49,179 nucleotides of DNA from Bacteroidota bacterium (GTDB lineage: Bacteria; Bacteroidota; Bacteroidia; Chitinophagales; Chitinophagaceae). A model generated the notes under the pieces. The model was not told the DNA's origin and did no database searches. It saw nothing but the letters and a program-made list of their open reading frames with translations. The stretch lies in contig JAUZOA010000033.1 of NCBI GenBank assembly GCA_030706685.1, positions 1 to 49,179 of the forward strand. Reading direction: 5' to 3'. The position numbers were made by a program, and so were the translations under genes. Of the stretch, positions 9,174 through 17,840 are shown piece by piece; the first letter of the stretch is position 1, and each line of letters begins with the position of its first letter.

Positions 9174-11104
9174 CGTATAATCATTGAAGTGCCTTTCAAT
9201 TGATATACTTTACCCGCATAATCGGTAGCTCTCAGCATCCATACGTATACACCGGGAGATTGTTTAGCTCCGTTTACTGTTCCATCCCAGCCGGCCGACA
9301 TGTTTTTAGTACTGTAAACAAGCCCGCCCCAGCGATTGTACACTTCAAAATAATCCAGCGTCTTTATCCCGGTGTAAGATGGCTTTAGCTGATCATTCAA
9401 CCCATCATTATTGGGGGTAAAAGCACTGGGTACATAAACAGCGGAGCCTTTGAATACAATAATACTTATTTCATCTGTATCGCTGCACCCATTGGCATCG
9501 GTTGCGGTAAGGGTATAGACAATATCATCCTGCAATATAGTTACTGGATTAGCAATACCCGGGTTATTTAATCCAATAGGCGGTGACCAGGCATAAGTTA
9601 TGCCCCCGTTTCCGTTTAGCTGGAAAGGCTGATCTTTTATAATAACAGTATCTCTTCCCGCGTTGGCGATTACTTTGTTGATAGTAACAGGAAGAGATTG
9701 GATTTCCGATGAACAACCATTGGTTGCCAGAGAGGTCAGTTGCACGGTATAATTTCCTGTATCGGCATAACTATGTGCAATATTTTGTTGTGTGGCAGTT
9801 TGCCCGTCTCCAAAATCCCAGTTCCATTGCGAGATCGTGGTAGCATTATCTGTTTGCCTTCCAGTGAACTGAACCGGTATTTTCACGCACCCGTTTCCAA
9901 AACCAGCTTCAACAACCGGCACGGGCTTGATAACAAATGGTTCAGATACAGGGGCAGAAGAACATCCCAGGTCGGTCTTTACTGTCAGTTGCAGGTTATG
10001 ATTGCCAGGCAGGAGACCTGTTAATGATGGATATTGTGAAACCGACACAGGGTTTCCGTCCAATTTCCATTGCCACTGATTTATATTTCCAAAATTCACC
10101 TGTGAAAGATCCCGGAGACGTGGGGTTTTACCCTCACAGGTATCATAAATAGTAAAACCGGCAATAGGATAATCGCCGACAACAAAAGTTTTTTTCAAAG
10201 TATCACTAAAACAGCCATCGAGGCCGGTAATAGCCAGTTTGATGGTATAGGAACCGGGCCCGGGATAAGTATGCACCGGTGGACTAGCCAATGTGCTTGT
10301 AGTACCATCGCCGAAGTCCCAGAAGAAATGGGTAATAGGCGCAAACGATGCTGAAGTATTGGTAAATGCAACCGCGTTTCCGTCGCAGGCGCCGTTGCCG
10401 GATGGGGTAACAGTAAACCCGGGATTTAATGCTGTACAAAATTGTTGCAGGTTATTGGCGCCGCCGGTAGCGGCACTGAATCCCCAATACACCATGGGAT
10501 CATTATTGAAAACAGTTGCAATAAGATCAATGGCAGCTTGCTGGATGAAATTGCCGTCGAAATAAGTCTTCAATAATTTCAACGCCGGATCCCAGGTAAT
10601 ACGGAATGTATGCCACTGGCAGTCTTCAATATTGGGATTGGTGGGTGAGGCCTGCATATACGGTACGATATCATCCGCATGATTAATATCACCGTTTAGC
10701 TGGATACTGAGATGATCAAATACAGGGTCGTTGTAACCGGTGTTCTGCCAGGTGTCCAAAGCAATTCCAACAGAAGGTGCGATACCCTGGAATCCCATTC
10801 CCCCGCCTATTCCCCCGATGCTTGTGCTGATAGGTTGTAAGATAAAAACGATGCCATCTGCTCCGTCGGCGTCCTTACAGCCCAGAAATACATTAAAAAC
10901 AAAATCGAATGGGTTGTTGAGATTGATCTTGGTGGAGTTCCACACACTACCGCTTTGATTATTTACTGTCTGGGTGAGTGTATAGCAATTGCAGGAATTT
11001 TGCGTGGCCGATCCGTTAAGAATGTAAGTATTCGACTGGGCTGACAGCGCAGATGAACAGAACACTGCAGTCAAAGCAAGCATTACTTCGTTTCCCAATC
11101 TCAT
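9170..11104 (-). CDS. Type IX-secreted protein: L-type lectin domain, PKD repeats, gliding-motility-associated C-terminal (type B) sorting domain
   Basis: I chose the ATG at 11104 (MRLGNEVMLALTAVFCSSALSAQ), which gives a clean signal peptide; upstream in-frame codons add a poor leader. The order is: an L-type lectin-like beta-sandwich (about residues 25-225, with VFILQPIST and a GFQGIAPSVGIALDTWQN-like core), a PKD domain (FFWDFGDGTT), a second Ig/PKD-like region, another PKD (WNWDFGDGQT), then the type B tail with FTPNNDGLNDQ and YNRWGGLVY and a final GTSMIIR. Such tails direct export by the type IX system and retention at the cell surface. It is translationally coupled to a phosphodiester glycosidase, suggesting joint action on a surface or environmental polysaccharide; that pairing is inferred. 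Confidence 0.88.
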   Translation of the reverse strand: MRLGNEVMLALTAVFCSSALSAQSNTYILNGSATQNSCNCYTLTQTVNNQSGSVWNSTKINLNNPFDFVFNVFLGCKDADGADGIVFILQPISTSIGGIGGGMGFQGIAPSVGIALDTWQNTGYNDPVFDHLSIQLNGDINHADDIVPYMQASPTNPNIEDCQWHTFRITWDPALKLLKTYFDGNFIQQAAIDLIATVFNNDPMVYWGFSAATGGANNLQQFCTALNPGFTVTPSGNGACDGNAVAFTNTSASFAPITHFFWDFGDGTTSTLASPPVHTYPGPGSYTIKLAITGLDGCFSDTLKKTFVVGDYPIAGFTIYDTCEGKTPRLRDLSQVNFGNINQWQWKLDGNPVSVSQYPSLTGLLPGNHNLQLTVKTDLGCSSAPVSEPFVIKPVPVVEAGFGNGCVKIPVQFTGRQTDNATTISQWNWDFGDGQTATQQNIAHSYADTGNYTVQLTSLATNGCSSEIQSLPVTINKVIANAGRDTVIIKDQPFQLNGNGGITYAWSPPIGLNNPGIANPVTILQDDIVYTLTATDANGCSDTDEISIIVFKGSAVYVPSAFTPNNDGLNDQLKPSYTGIKTLDYFEVYNRWGGLVYSTKNMSAGWDGTVNGAKQSPGVYVWMLRATDYAGKVYQLKGTSMIIR

Positions 11105-11286
11105 TTTACCGGCCGCAGGTTTGGTGTAATTGCAATTTACCGAAAAAAAAGATAAGCTAAAGGGAAGTGGTATCAGTAGCGACTCCACTTAAAGGAGCCG
11201 GGAAGGCAGGAAGACTATAAGAAAAGAACGGCTCGCCAATCAAAACTTACCGCCTTTCAGTCTTACCGGCAAAACTATATACTACA

Positions 11287-12222
11287 CTAAAGAGAAGGGA
11301 TTCCTTTTTTAGTTATTTCCCATTCCTTTCGTCCTAAACCCGGGAAAACATGTCTTTCGCTATGATAAGAAGAACGAACCAGTGGTCCGCTTTCCACGTA
11401 GTCTAATCCAAGCTCATAGCCGATTTCACGGTATCCGGCAAATTCATCGGGATGTACAAAACGATGAACCGGCAAATGTTTATGAGTAGGTTGAAGGTAT
11501 TGGCCGATAGTAATGACATCACAACCATTATCCCGCAGGTCTTTCATGGTTTGAATAACTTCTTCTTTCTTTTCACCAAGCCCAAGCATGATACCGCTTT
11601 TTGTTCTCTGGCCCCCTTCTTTTAAAGTCCTGATCACTTCCATGCTTCGCCAGTATTTTGCCTGGATACGCACCTGTCTCGTCAATCGTTCTACCGTTTC
11701 TATATTGTGTGATATCACTTCAGGCCCCGCATCAATGATCCGCTGAATGTCTTCTTTCTGCCCTTTGAAATCAGGTATAAGGGTTTCCAATGTAGTACCG
11801 GGATTCAATGCTTTTACGGCCCTGATTGTATTGTACCAGATTGTTGAACCGCCATCTTTCAACTCATCCCGGTCTACTGAAGTAATGACGGCATGCTTTA
11901 CTTTCATCAGGTTGATGGCTTCGGCTACCCTCTGTGGTTCATCCCAGTCCACCGGGTCGGGCCGGCCGGTGGCTACAGCGCAAAACCCGCAACTTCTTGT
12001 ACAGGTATTGCCTAATATCATAAAGGTGGCAGTGCCTTCACCCCAGCATTCGCCCATATTGGGACAATTGCCGCTTTCACAAATAGTGTGGAGCTTATGG
12101 CTGTCAACAAGGTTACGAACATGCTTATAGCTTTCGCCGATAGGAAGCTTCACCCGCAACCAATCGGGCTTTTTTATTTTTAAAGGTTTATCTGTATCGG
12201 GTATTATGGGAAGTTCTGTCAT
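11287..12222 (-). CDS. lipA: Lipoyl synthase
   Basis: This radical-SAM enzyme inserts two sulfurs into octanoyl groups on E2 and H proteins, forming the lipoyl cofactor. The auxiliary cluster cysteines are C48, C53 and C59 ([12 protein letters not shown]). The SAM cluster is C74-x3-C78-x2-C81 (CTRSCGFC). The C-terminal serine motif RSSYHS is present and provides the unusual cluster ligand. The 311-residue length is standard. It is a single gene between other minus-strand genes. Its product is needed by the pyruvate dehydrogenase complex, whose E1 beta subunit is encoded at 35908-36897. Confidence 0.97.
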   Translation of the reverse strand: MTELPIIPDTDKPLKIKKPDWLRVKLPIGESYKHVRNLVDSHKLHTICESGNCPNMGECWGEGTATFMILGNTCTRSCGFCAVATGRPDPVDWDEPQRVAEAINLMKVKHAVITSVDRDELKDGGSTIWYNTIRAVKALNPGTTLETLIPDFKGQKEDIQRIIDAGPEVISHNIETVERLTRQVRIQAKYWRSMEVIRTLKEGGQRTKSGIMLGLGEKKEEVIQTMKDLRDNGCDVITIGQYLQPTHKHLPVHRFVHPDEFAGYREIGYELGLDYVESGPLVRSSYHSERHVFPGLGRKEWEITKKGIPSL

Positions 12223-12238
12223 GATGCAAAAATACGAT

Positions 12239-12344
12239 GGAAGACTGAATGTTGAAGGTTGGAGGCCATCCGCCTCAAGAAGGGGATTCCCATCTTTTCA
12301 GACTGTTCCTAAACATCCAATATCCAACTTCAAACCTCCAACTT
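12239..12344. repeat. Imperfect inverted word-repeat (TTGAAGGTTGGAGG family) directly after a stop codon
   Basis: The left arm (about 12239-12266) contains TTGAAGGTTGGAGG and the right arm (about 12316-12344) contains CCAACTTCAAACCTCC. They pair with mismatches across a roughly 50-base centre. The right arm abuts the TAG stop (12345-12347) of the upstream minus-strand gene. There is no T-tract. Confidence 0.65.
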
Positions 12345-13151
12345 CTATTTCCGCTTACCAAACAGGATCGCTAAGTAAGCCTGGACGAAAAGATGTTTAT
12401 CTTTCTGTAAGAGCATAATAGGAATCTTGGAAAAATAATAATCTGCGCTCATACCGATCTCAAGCGCGCTGACTGATTCATTAAAACGGCCGTAGTCAAA
12501 ACGCATGGCTACTTTGCCAAAAATGCCGGGTTTTACTTTGATCTCATTCCATCCTTTTCCAAAACCACCACCCCCGGTGATACTGGGTCCGAGAAACAAA
12601 GCGCTGTCTGCCGTGGAATATTTAATGGTCTTGTTTTCCCCGGTGACAGGATCATCAACAGCTACATAATAAGGGCGAAGCAACCCGAGTGACAAGCCCC
12701 CGTTATAAACACCTGAAACGGCTACGCCGTTCTTATTTCCTTTCTGCCCAAGTATATATTGCTGGCCAAAAGCGAGTGTGACAGGGTAAAAATAATTTTG
12801 CTTTCCATAAATGAAGGAGTTACCAAAGAACGCGTTTTTAAGAAGTTTTTCTTCTTTATGATCTTTTACTTCAGCAATGTCGATACGGTAAATATTGGTT
12901 TTACGATTGCTCTTCATTTTGCCAAGCTCATAGAAAATACCATACCCGTTTGTACGGAGCTGGATGCCAAATATGCTTTGTTTGGAATAAACAAGCACTC
13001 CTTCTTCGGCTTGTTTCATCAGTTCGGAGATCTTCTTCCTCTTGACTTCTTTTTTTTCGCTCTTTTGTTCCCGTTTAGTAGAAGTTGAATCCTGCGCGAA
13101 GGATGCGATAGCCAGGGACAACACGATTGCAATCAGGCTTAATTTCTTCAC
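12345..13151 (-). CDS. Predicted outer-membrane beta-barrel protein, unknown function
   Basis: This is a 268-residue protein with a signal peptide (KKLSLIAIVLSLAIASFAQ) followed by a lysine/glutamate-rich stretch (about residues 20-45) and then a series of alternating beta strands ending in the aromatic-rich VQAYLAILFGKRK. This pattern is common in Bacteroidota outer-membrane barrel proteins. The only plausible start is a GTG (GTG AAG AAA), since no ATG fits the leader. No named family is recognised. It lies upstream of lipA on the same strand, separated by an inverted word-repeat. Confidence 0.75.
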   Translation of the reverse strand: MKKLSLIAIVLSLAIASFAQDSTSTKREQKSEKKEVKRKKISELMKQAEEGVLVYSKQSIFGIQLRTNGYGIFYELGKMKSNRKTNIYRIDIAEVKDHKEEKLLKNAFFGNSFIYGKQNYFYPVTLAFGQQYILGQKGNKNGVAVSGVYNGGLSLGLLRPYYVAVDDPVTGENKTIKYSTADSALFLGPSITGGGGFGKGWNEIKVKPGIFGKVAMRFDYGRFNESVSALEIGMSADYYFSKIPIMLLQKDKHLFVQAYLAILFGKRK

Positions 13152-13296
13152 GTATTATTATTTGATTGAATTATAAAAAGATTAATCGGGGTAAAAAGGT
13201 AAAGGGATGCTTTTAAAACAAATTTAGCCCGTTTCTTTCCGTCCTTTTGTCTTTTTTTGCCCGGAGTTATAACGTAAATTTAGGTCAAAAATTGGA

Positions 13297-13710
13297 ATGA
13301 CCTCCACAGTAGTTTATAACGGCAACTTAAGAACCACCTGTACACATCTGAAAAGCGGTTCTTCTTTTGAGACCGATGCCCCGACAGACAATCATGGCAA
13401 AGGTGAACGCTTCTCCCCGACCGACCTCATGGCCACCAGCCTTGCTACTTGTATGCTGACGGTAATGGGTATCAAGGCAAAGACGATGAAATTTGACCTG
13501 GATCATGTAAAAGTAGAAGTGTTGAAAATAATGAAGGCCGATCCGCGCCGGGTAGGCGGAATAGAATTAACATTTCATATACCTGATGGGCTTAAGAATA
13601 TCGATGAAAAGACAAAGATCATTCTTAAACAAACAGGTGAAACCTGCCCGGTAATGAAGAGCATCCACCCGGATATCGAAGTAAAACTGGACTGGGGAAG
13701 CTGGAGCTGA
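13297..13710 (+). CDS. OsmC/Ohr-family peroxiredoxin-like protein
   Basis: This is a 137-residue cytosolic protein of the OsmC fold, which reduces organic hydroperoxides with a pair of reactive cysteines. The two expected cysteines are C52 (SLATCMLTVMG) and C117 (TGETCPVMKSIHP), each in the family context. The catalytic Arg/Glu of true Ohr enzymes cannot be assigned with certainty, so OsmC-like (YhfA group) is the safer name. It stands alone between a minus-strand barrel gene and a plus-strand LytTR regulator. A weak TAAATTTA box lies about 15 bases upstream of the start. Confidence 0.88.
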   Translation: MTSTVVYNGNLRTTCTHLKSGSSFETDAPTDNHGKGERFSPTDLMATSLATCMLTVMGIKAKTMKFDLDHVKVEVLKIMKADPRRVGGIELTFHIPDGLKNIDEKTKIILKQTGETCPVMKSIHPDIEVKLDWGSWS

Positions 13711-13864
13711 CAGCTCTTTATCACTTATTTGAGCAGTCTTTTTTTCCAGAGTAACATTTCAAAAGCAATTCATTCATTTCTTACGGCAATTGGTACTGGT
13801 ATCTTTTTGAATAATACATCTTCTCCCGGAAATTTGCTTCTTTTCAAAAGATTAACCGGCTGTT

Positions 13865-14581
13865 ATGAATGTATTTGTGATTGAACACGAAAAGGGAAAA
13901 GTGCAAAAGATAAGGGATCTGCTGCTGGAAATAGATGATTCCATACAGGTTATCGGGGTGGCGCACGATATGTCCGGAGCAGCCGAATGGGTCACCCGTA
14001 ATAAAGCCATGCCCGATATTGTCCTTGCCAACAAAAGCGTATTGGCGGATATTGAGATCAAGGGCCGGCGGAATATAAAAGCCTGGGTCACTTTTTCCAC
14101 GACCACTGAAGAATATTATTTCCAGGCTTTCCGGTATAAGACCCTTCGGCAGGTATTGAATGGAATGGCCGGAACCGAAGACAGGCTGGGAAACCCGGAA
14201 CAGTACAGCGCCGAAGTAAGTAAACCCCTAATACCCGGCTCCTTTAAAGAAAGGTTCCTGGTAAAACAGGGGCAAAGACTTTTATCCATTCCTGTCAACC
14301 AGGTAGCTTATTTTTTTTCGCAGGAGCGGTTCATCTTCCTTAAGACATTCGACAATCAAAAATTTTTATTGGAATACCGTATGGAACAACTGGAAACCCT
14401 TCTTTCCCCTGAAAATTTCTTTAGAGTAAACAGGTCGTTCATTGTTTCGCTTCCTACAGTAAAGGAAATCCATGCTTATTTTGGCAACCGGCTTAAACTT
14501 TATCTCGCTCCTTCCGCAGACAAAGAAGTTATTGTAAGCAGGAAAAGAGTCAATGATTTTAAAGAGTGGCTGGGGAAGTAG
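13865..14581 (+). CDS. Orphan LytTR-type DNA-binding regulator with degenerate receiver domain
   Basis: The C-terminal half (about residues 128-237) is a clear LytTR domain: FLVKQGQRLLSIPVNQVAYF, then FLLEYRMEQLETLLSPENFFRVNRSFIV and a final EVIVSRKRVNDFKEWL. The N-terminal 115 residues have the size and start of a receiver domain, but key residues are missing. The acidic pair is E7-H8 where DD is expected, and the phospho-acceptor region PDIVLANKSV has N57 in place of Asp. No matching LytS-type histidine kinase is adjacent. It probably binds DNA without phosphorylation control, perhaps through another input. The TAG stop is immediately followed by an inverted word-repeat. Confidence 0.88.
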   Translation: MNVFVIEHEKGKVQKIRDLLLEIDDSIQVIGVAHDMSGAAEWVTRNKAMPDIVLANKSVLADIEIKGRRNIKAWVTFSTTTEEYYFQAFRYKTLRQVLNGMAGTEDRLGNPEQYSAEVSKPLIPGSFKERFLVKQGQRLLSIPVNQVAYFFSQERFIFLKTFDNQKFLLEYRMEQLETLLSPENFFRVNRSFIVSLPTVKEIHAYFGNRLKLYLAPSADKEVIVSRKRVNDFKEWLGK

Positions 14582-14752
14582 TGGTCAGTGGTGAATGGTC
14601 AGTGGTGAGTGATGAAGACCCTGCCTCGGGTAATACATACCCGGGATTATAGATTTTTATTCTTACTTAGATTAGCACCCAATAAAAGACAAACAAACCT
14701 CGATAGGAAACAACTCACCGTTCACCACTGACCACTCACATTCATTACTCAC
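14581..14752. repeat. Inverted word-repeat (GTCAGTGGTGAG family), copy 2, starting at a stop codon
   Basis: The left arm (14581-14617) contains GGTCAGTGGTGAATGGTCAG and the right arm (14710-14752) contains CACCACTGACCACTCAC. The arms are imperfect complements around a roughly 90-base centre. The left arm begins at the stop codon of the LytTR regulator, and the right arm covers the stop of the decayed minus-strand frame. The words match the repeat at 2045-2120. Confidence 0.75.
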
Positions 14753-14985
14753 CTTCATGCAGATTTTCGTGCAGTTCGTGCAGCATTTCATTCACTTCCT
14801 GCAATACCGCTTGCACCGGGGAAAGTTGAATGATAATTTGGGTAAGTAAATATCCAATACCAGGTCACCCGGTCAAAACTCCGAGCACCGAACAACCATT
14901 GAAAAACCAGGTTAGCTCCAATATGCTGAAAAGCCATGCCTGCCATGATGTAAAGATTGAATGCACGGGGTTTTGCCGGTGATTT
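14745..14985 (-). pseudogene. Decayed small membrane-protein gene (frameshift, internal stop, lost start)
   Basis: Reading minus, one frame gives a coding-like segment from 14985 (KSPAKPRAFNLYIMAGMAFQ...) running into a hydrophobic stretch. A second frame continues with VLGVLTG, a TGA (14865-14867), then PGIGYLLTQIIIQLSPVQ and a tail ending NEMLHELHENLHEGE before a stop at 14745. Together they look like one membrane-helix protein of about 80 residues with a coil-like tail, broken by a frameshift and an in-frame stop. The reading begins after a stop codon with no start. No function is proposed. This fills most of the 425-base space between the LytTR gene and the next gene. Confidence 0.4.
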
Positions 14986-15006
14986 TTAACACCAAAAAAT
15001 CACCCT

Positions 15007-16371
15007 ATGCTGAAGACTTCTCTTCTTCTACTGCTTTTCTTTATGGCATTTCATTCTTTTTCTCAATGCCTCACGGCTTTGTCGCCACCAGCCTGCAGCG
15101 GAACGGAACCTTTGGTGACAGATGGCGAAATATTGACCAAAGGAAACACGAAATGGTATTATGGCAGTACTATTACGATGAGCAGTCTTACTCTCCAGGG
15201 AGGAGTGTTAGTAGTATGCGGCGATCTGACGATAGACAAATTCTATATGGACAGTGGTACGGTTTTTATCCGGCCCGGCGCCCGCTTCGTTATCGGCTCT
15301 GGTATAGGGTCTGGCCTTGAATTCAAAGGAAGCTGCGCTATCTATAATTACGGAACCTGCGAGATATGGCGTAACCTGTCATTGGAAAATAATGCGAATG
15401 CTGCCTCGCCGAATATTGTTATCAATGCTACCAGTGCTTCCCTGTTCAAAATGTCCAATCAATACTTTGTTATCAACAATAACTATTCATGGTTTGTCAA
15501 TAATGGACGTGCTGAGTTCTGGGGTATCATCACAGACGTGCAGTCGGCTGCAGGCTCCGTTTGCCTGGGCAACGGGAGCACGACTAAAATGGCGATACTC
15601 ATCAATAAGGTCAACAACACTTATGTGGCGCCGGGTGGCAATGCCTGCGTGTACGTATTCCAGCTTTCCGAATTCTATGGTCAGCTGACTTCCAGCCCCA
15701 CGATATTTGTCTGCCTTGCCAGCGGTCACACTTCCAGCACATCCTGTATCCCCTTCGGTTGCCACCCTAATGACTGGGGCGCCGCCCAGGTATTTACCAA
15801 TTGTTCAGGCTGCGGGGCGATTACGGTCCTGCCGGTCCGGTTCATTTCATTTACGGCCAGCCGGAATCAGAATGGAAACCATGAATTACAATGGCAAATA
15901 AATTCAGACATCCATGAAGGGATGTTCTATATACTGAGGTCAACGGATGGACTTACTTATTATGCCATGGATAGCCTGTTTATTCATGAAAATACTCCTC
16001 CGGTCTTTAATTCCATTGATAAACACCCTTTGCCGGGAAAAAATTATTATATGATCAGGTATACTAATCCTCATACAGGAATGATGACCCATAGTAAAAT
16101 AGCGATGCTGCTTCCTGAAATAACGGTAGGATTCAATCTTTATCCTGTACCCTTCGAAGATAAATTCTTTATCACCTGTGAGCCGGGCGTTTACCCGCAG
16201 AAAATATTATTGACAGATATCAGCGGCAGGAATATCCGCACCCGGTACTTTATCCGGGATGGTGAATCATCCGCTGAAGTGGTGGTATTGGATAAACTGC
16301 AGGCCGGTCTTTATATCATTCACATGCAGACTAATAAAAGTTTAGTAGCGAAAACGATCTTTAAAAGATAA
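15007..16371 (+). CDS. Type IX-secreted protein with type A sorting tail, unknown passenger
   Basis: This 454-residue protein has a signal peptide (MLKTSLLLLLFFMAFHSFSQ), a Cys-containing beta-rich passenger (about residues 20-275) with stacked short strands, and then a hinge ITVLPVRFISFTASRNQNG. The hinge introduces the fibronectin-like pre-tail often seen as 'LPV.L..F.A'. A type A sorting domain at about residues 375-454 (FNLYPVPFEDKFFIT ... AGLYIIHMQTNKSLVAKTIFKR) follows. Secretion by the type IX system with anchoring to the surface is expected. The passenger resembles right-handed beta-helix or adhesin-like proteins, but no catalytic motif is visible. Confidence 0.82.
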   Translation: MLKTSLLLLLFFMAFHSFSQCLTALSPPACSGTEPLVTDGEILTKGNTKWYYGSTITMSSLTLQGGVLVVCGDLTIDKFYMDSGTVFIRPGARFVIGSGIGSGLEFKGSCAIYNYGTCEIWRNLSLENNANAASPNIVINATSASLFKMSNQYFVINNNYSWFVNNGRAEFWGIITDVQSAAGSVCLGNGSTTKMAILINKVNNTYVAPGGNACVYVFQLSEFYGQLTSSPTIFVCLASGHTSSTSCIPFGCHPNDWGAAQVFTNCSGCGAITVLPVRFISFTASRNQNGNHELQWQINSDIHEGMFYILRSTDGLTYYAMDSLFIHENTPPVFNSIDKHPLPGKNYYMIRYTNPHTGMMTHSKIAMLLPEITVGFNLYPVPFEDKFFITCEPGVYPQKILLTDISGRNIRTRYFIRDGESSAEVVVLDKLQAGLYIIHMQTNKSLVAKTIFKR

Positions 16372-16430
16372 GGGTTCAGGTTCGGGGTAATTGACTTACA
16401 GGCAGGATGATGGAACAGAATGCCTCGGAT

Positions 16431-17714
16431 TCATGATGGATCAATTGCCCCGGCTTTAACTCTTCCGCTAAGGATCGTGTTGCCGATTGAACATTCAAGA
16501 CACCTTCTTTTATCGCAATATTCGTTCTTCAATTCAATCAGGCCCTGCGAATCATAAGCATTTTTATTTTTGATCCCGATCCGGTCAAATCCTTTGGTAA
16601 TCGAATTACTTTCACTGCTTGTTTCTTCCAGCCATTGAACAGCTTTGTCTTTATATTTTTGGTCGTTGTGGTAATTGCCATAGGCAAATAAGACAGGGAT
16701 AACCGTATTGATAATGATCGTATCAATAATGACAGCCCCCAGCTTCTTCTTTTTAAACGGGGATTTTTCATCAAACCGGTAATGGTAATGCCAGTAATCA
16801 TTGGCTGTTACATCCAACCATTGCCTGACTTCTTTTACAGAACCCGCTTCCTTAATTTTTGAAAATAAATGCGCGGATTCATAAACAAGCATGGCCAACT
16901 GGGCCAGTCTCACCGTGGGAAAATTTCCCGGCCGCATCCTCAAAAAATGAAGCGGAAGATGTACCGGCCCGATCTTGTACTTGCTTCTCTGGTAAGTATA
17001 TTCTTTGTGCAATAGCCTTGGATAGTCCTCTTTGAATTTTGGACCGAGCAGACCCGCCTGCCCGAGCAATAAAGCTTCCAATTGTTGTACCTGGTGCTTT
17101 TGTTTGGCCAGCAGGTTCAGGGGAATTGATCTGGCGATGGCTTCAAATGTATCGGCGTTTATTCTCATGCCAAAACTTCTCGCCAGTAACCACCAAAAAG
17201 TTTCTTCCCAGTGATAATTGTTTTGCTGCAGGTAAGTTTCTACCTTTTTGGCTTTTCGCAAAAGCCGTTCGGCCATCAATCTTTCTTTCCAGCTTTTCCA
17301 GGTGATACCGGGAACTGAATGGATACTTTTTTCGCAGGGAATAAACGCAGATGAATACAGCAGCTCCTGGTACCGCTGCAATAAGATTTTAGAAACCCTG
17401 CTTTTCAATTCAATGACCGGTACATCATTGGTAGTAAAATCATTTTCCCAGACAACATGAAGAATAACATTATTGTAATTGCGATCGTTGTGATGGTTAT
17501 GTTTTTTCCAGTCAGAAGTCCTGGTATGCAATTCAACCGTACCTACCCATATTGTGTTGCCGATCCTGATCCTGGCATCTGTAAAATCAGGCCCCTGGTT
17601 AGTATTATAATGACCGGGAAAAATAATTTGAACGCTTTCATGCGACAGAGCGGTCAATTCACTTTTATTAAAATATTGAAATTGCCAGATGAATTGAAGG
17701 AGCCTCTCATTCAT
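16431..17714 (-). CDS. DUF2851 family protein
   Basis: This 427-residue cytosolic protein has the hallmark N-terminal run of DUF2851: MNERLLQFIWQFQYFN, then VQIIFPGHYNTNQGPDFTDA and WVGTVELHTRTSDW. The C-terminus carries a Cys cluster (CDKRRCLECSIG) that could bind a metal. The ATG at 17714 is preferred to an upstream TTG. The family is widespread in Bacteroidota and has no established function; the GPDF and ELH motifs recall nuclease-like folds, which is only an impression. It is the last gene of the minus-strand series beginning with the DUF2520 gene, separated from maf by an inverted word-repeat. Confidence 0.85.
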   Translation of the reverse strand: MNERLLQFIWQFQYFNKSELTALSHESVQIIFPGHYNTNQGPDFTDARIRIGNTIWVGTVELHTRTSDWKKHNHHNDRNYNNVILHVVWENDFTTNDVPVIELKSRVSKILLQRYQELLYSSAFIPCEKSIHSVPGITWKSWKERLMAERLLRKAKKVETYLQQNNYHWEETFWWLLARSFGMRINADTFEAIARSIPLNLLAKQKHQVQQLEALLLGQAGLLGPKFKEDYPRLLHKEYTYQRSKYKIGPVHLPLHFLRMRPGNFPTVRLAQLAMLVYESAHLFSKIKEAGSVKEVRQWLDVTANDYWHYHYRFDEKSPFKKKKLGAVIIDTIIINTVIPVLFAYGNYHNDQKYKDKAVQWLEETSSESNSITKGFDRIGIKNKNAYDSQGLIELKNEYCDKRRCLECSIGNTILSGRVKAGAIDPS

Positions 17715-17728
17715 GGGAGAATTCAAGC

Positions 17729-17840
17729 GTTGAAGGGTTTAAGGGCTTAAAGTTATCTCACAAATGACTGGTTCCTTCTGTGTTTTAACCCGTTTCAAAC
17801 GTGAAAAATCCTTAACCATTAAACCATTGAACCATTGAAC
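17729..17840. repeat. Inverted word-repeat (TTCAATGGTTTAATGG family) overlapping the maf 3' end
   Basis: The left arm (17729-17752) reads GTTGAAGGGTTTAAGGGC and the right arm (17810-17840) contains CCATTAAACCATTGAACC. Within the right arm, an 8-9 base unit (ATGGTTCA on minus) is repeated. The maf stop codon (17819-17821) and its last codons lie within the right arm. Confidence 0.7.
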
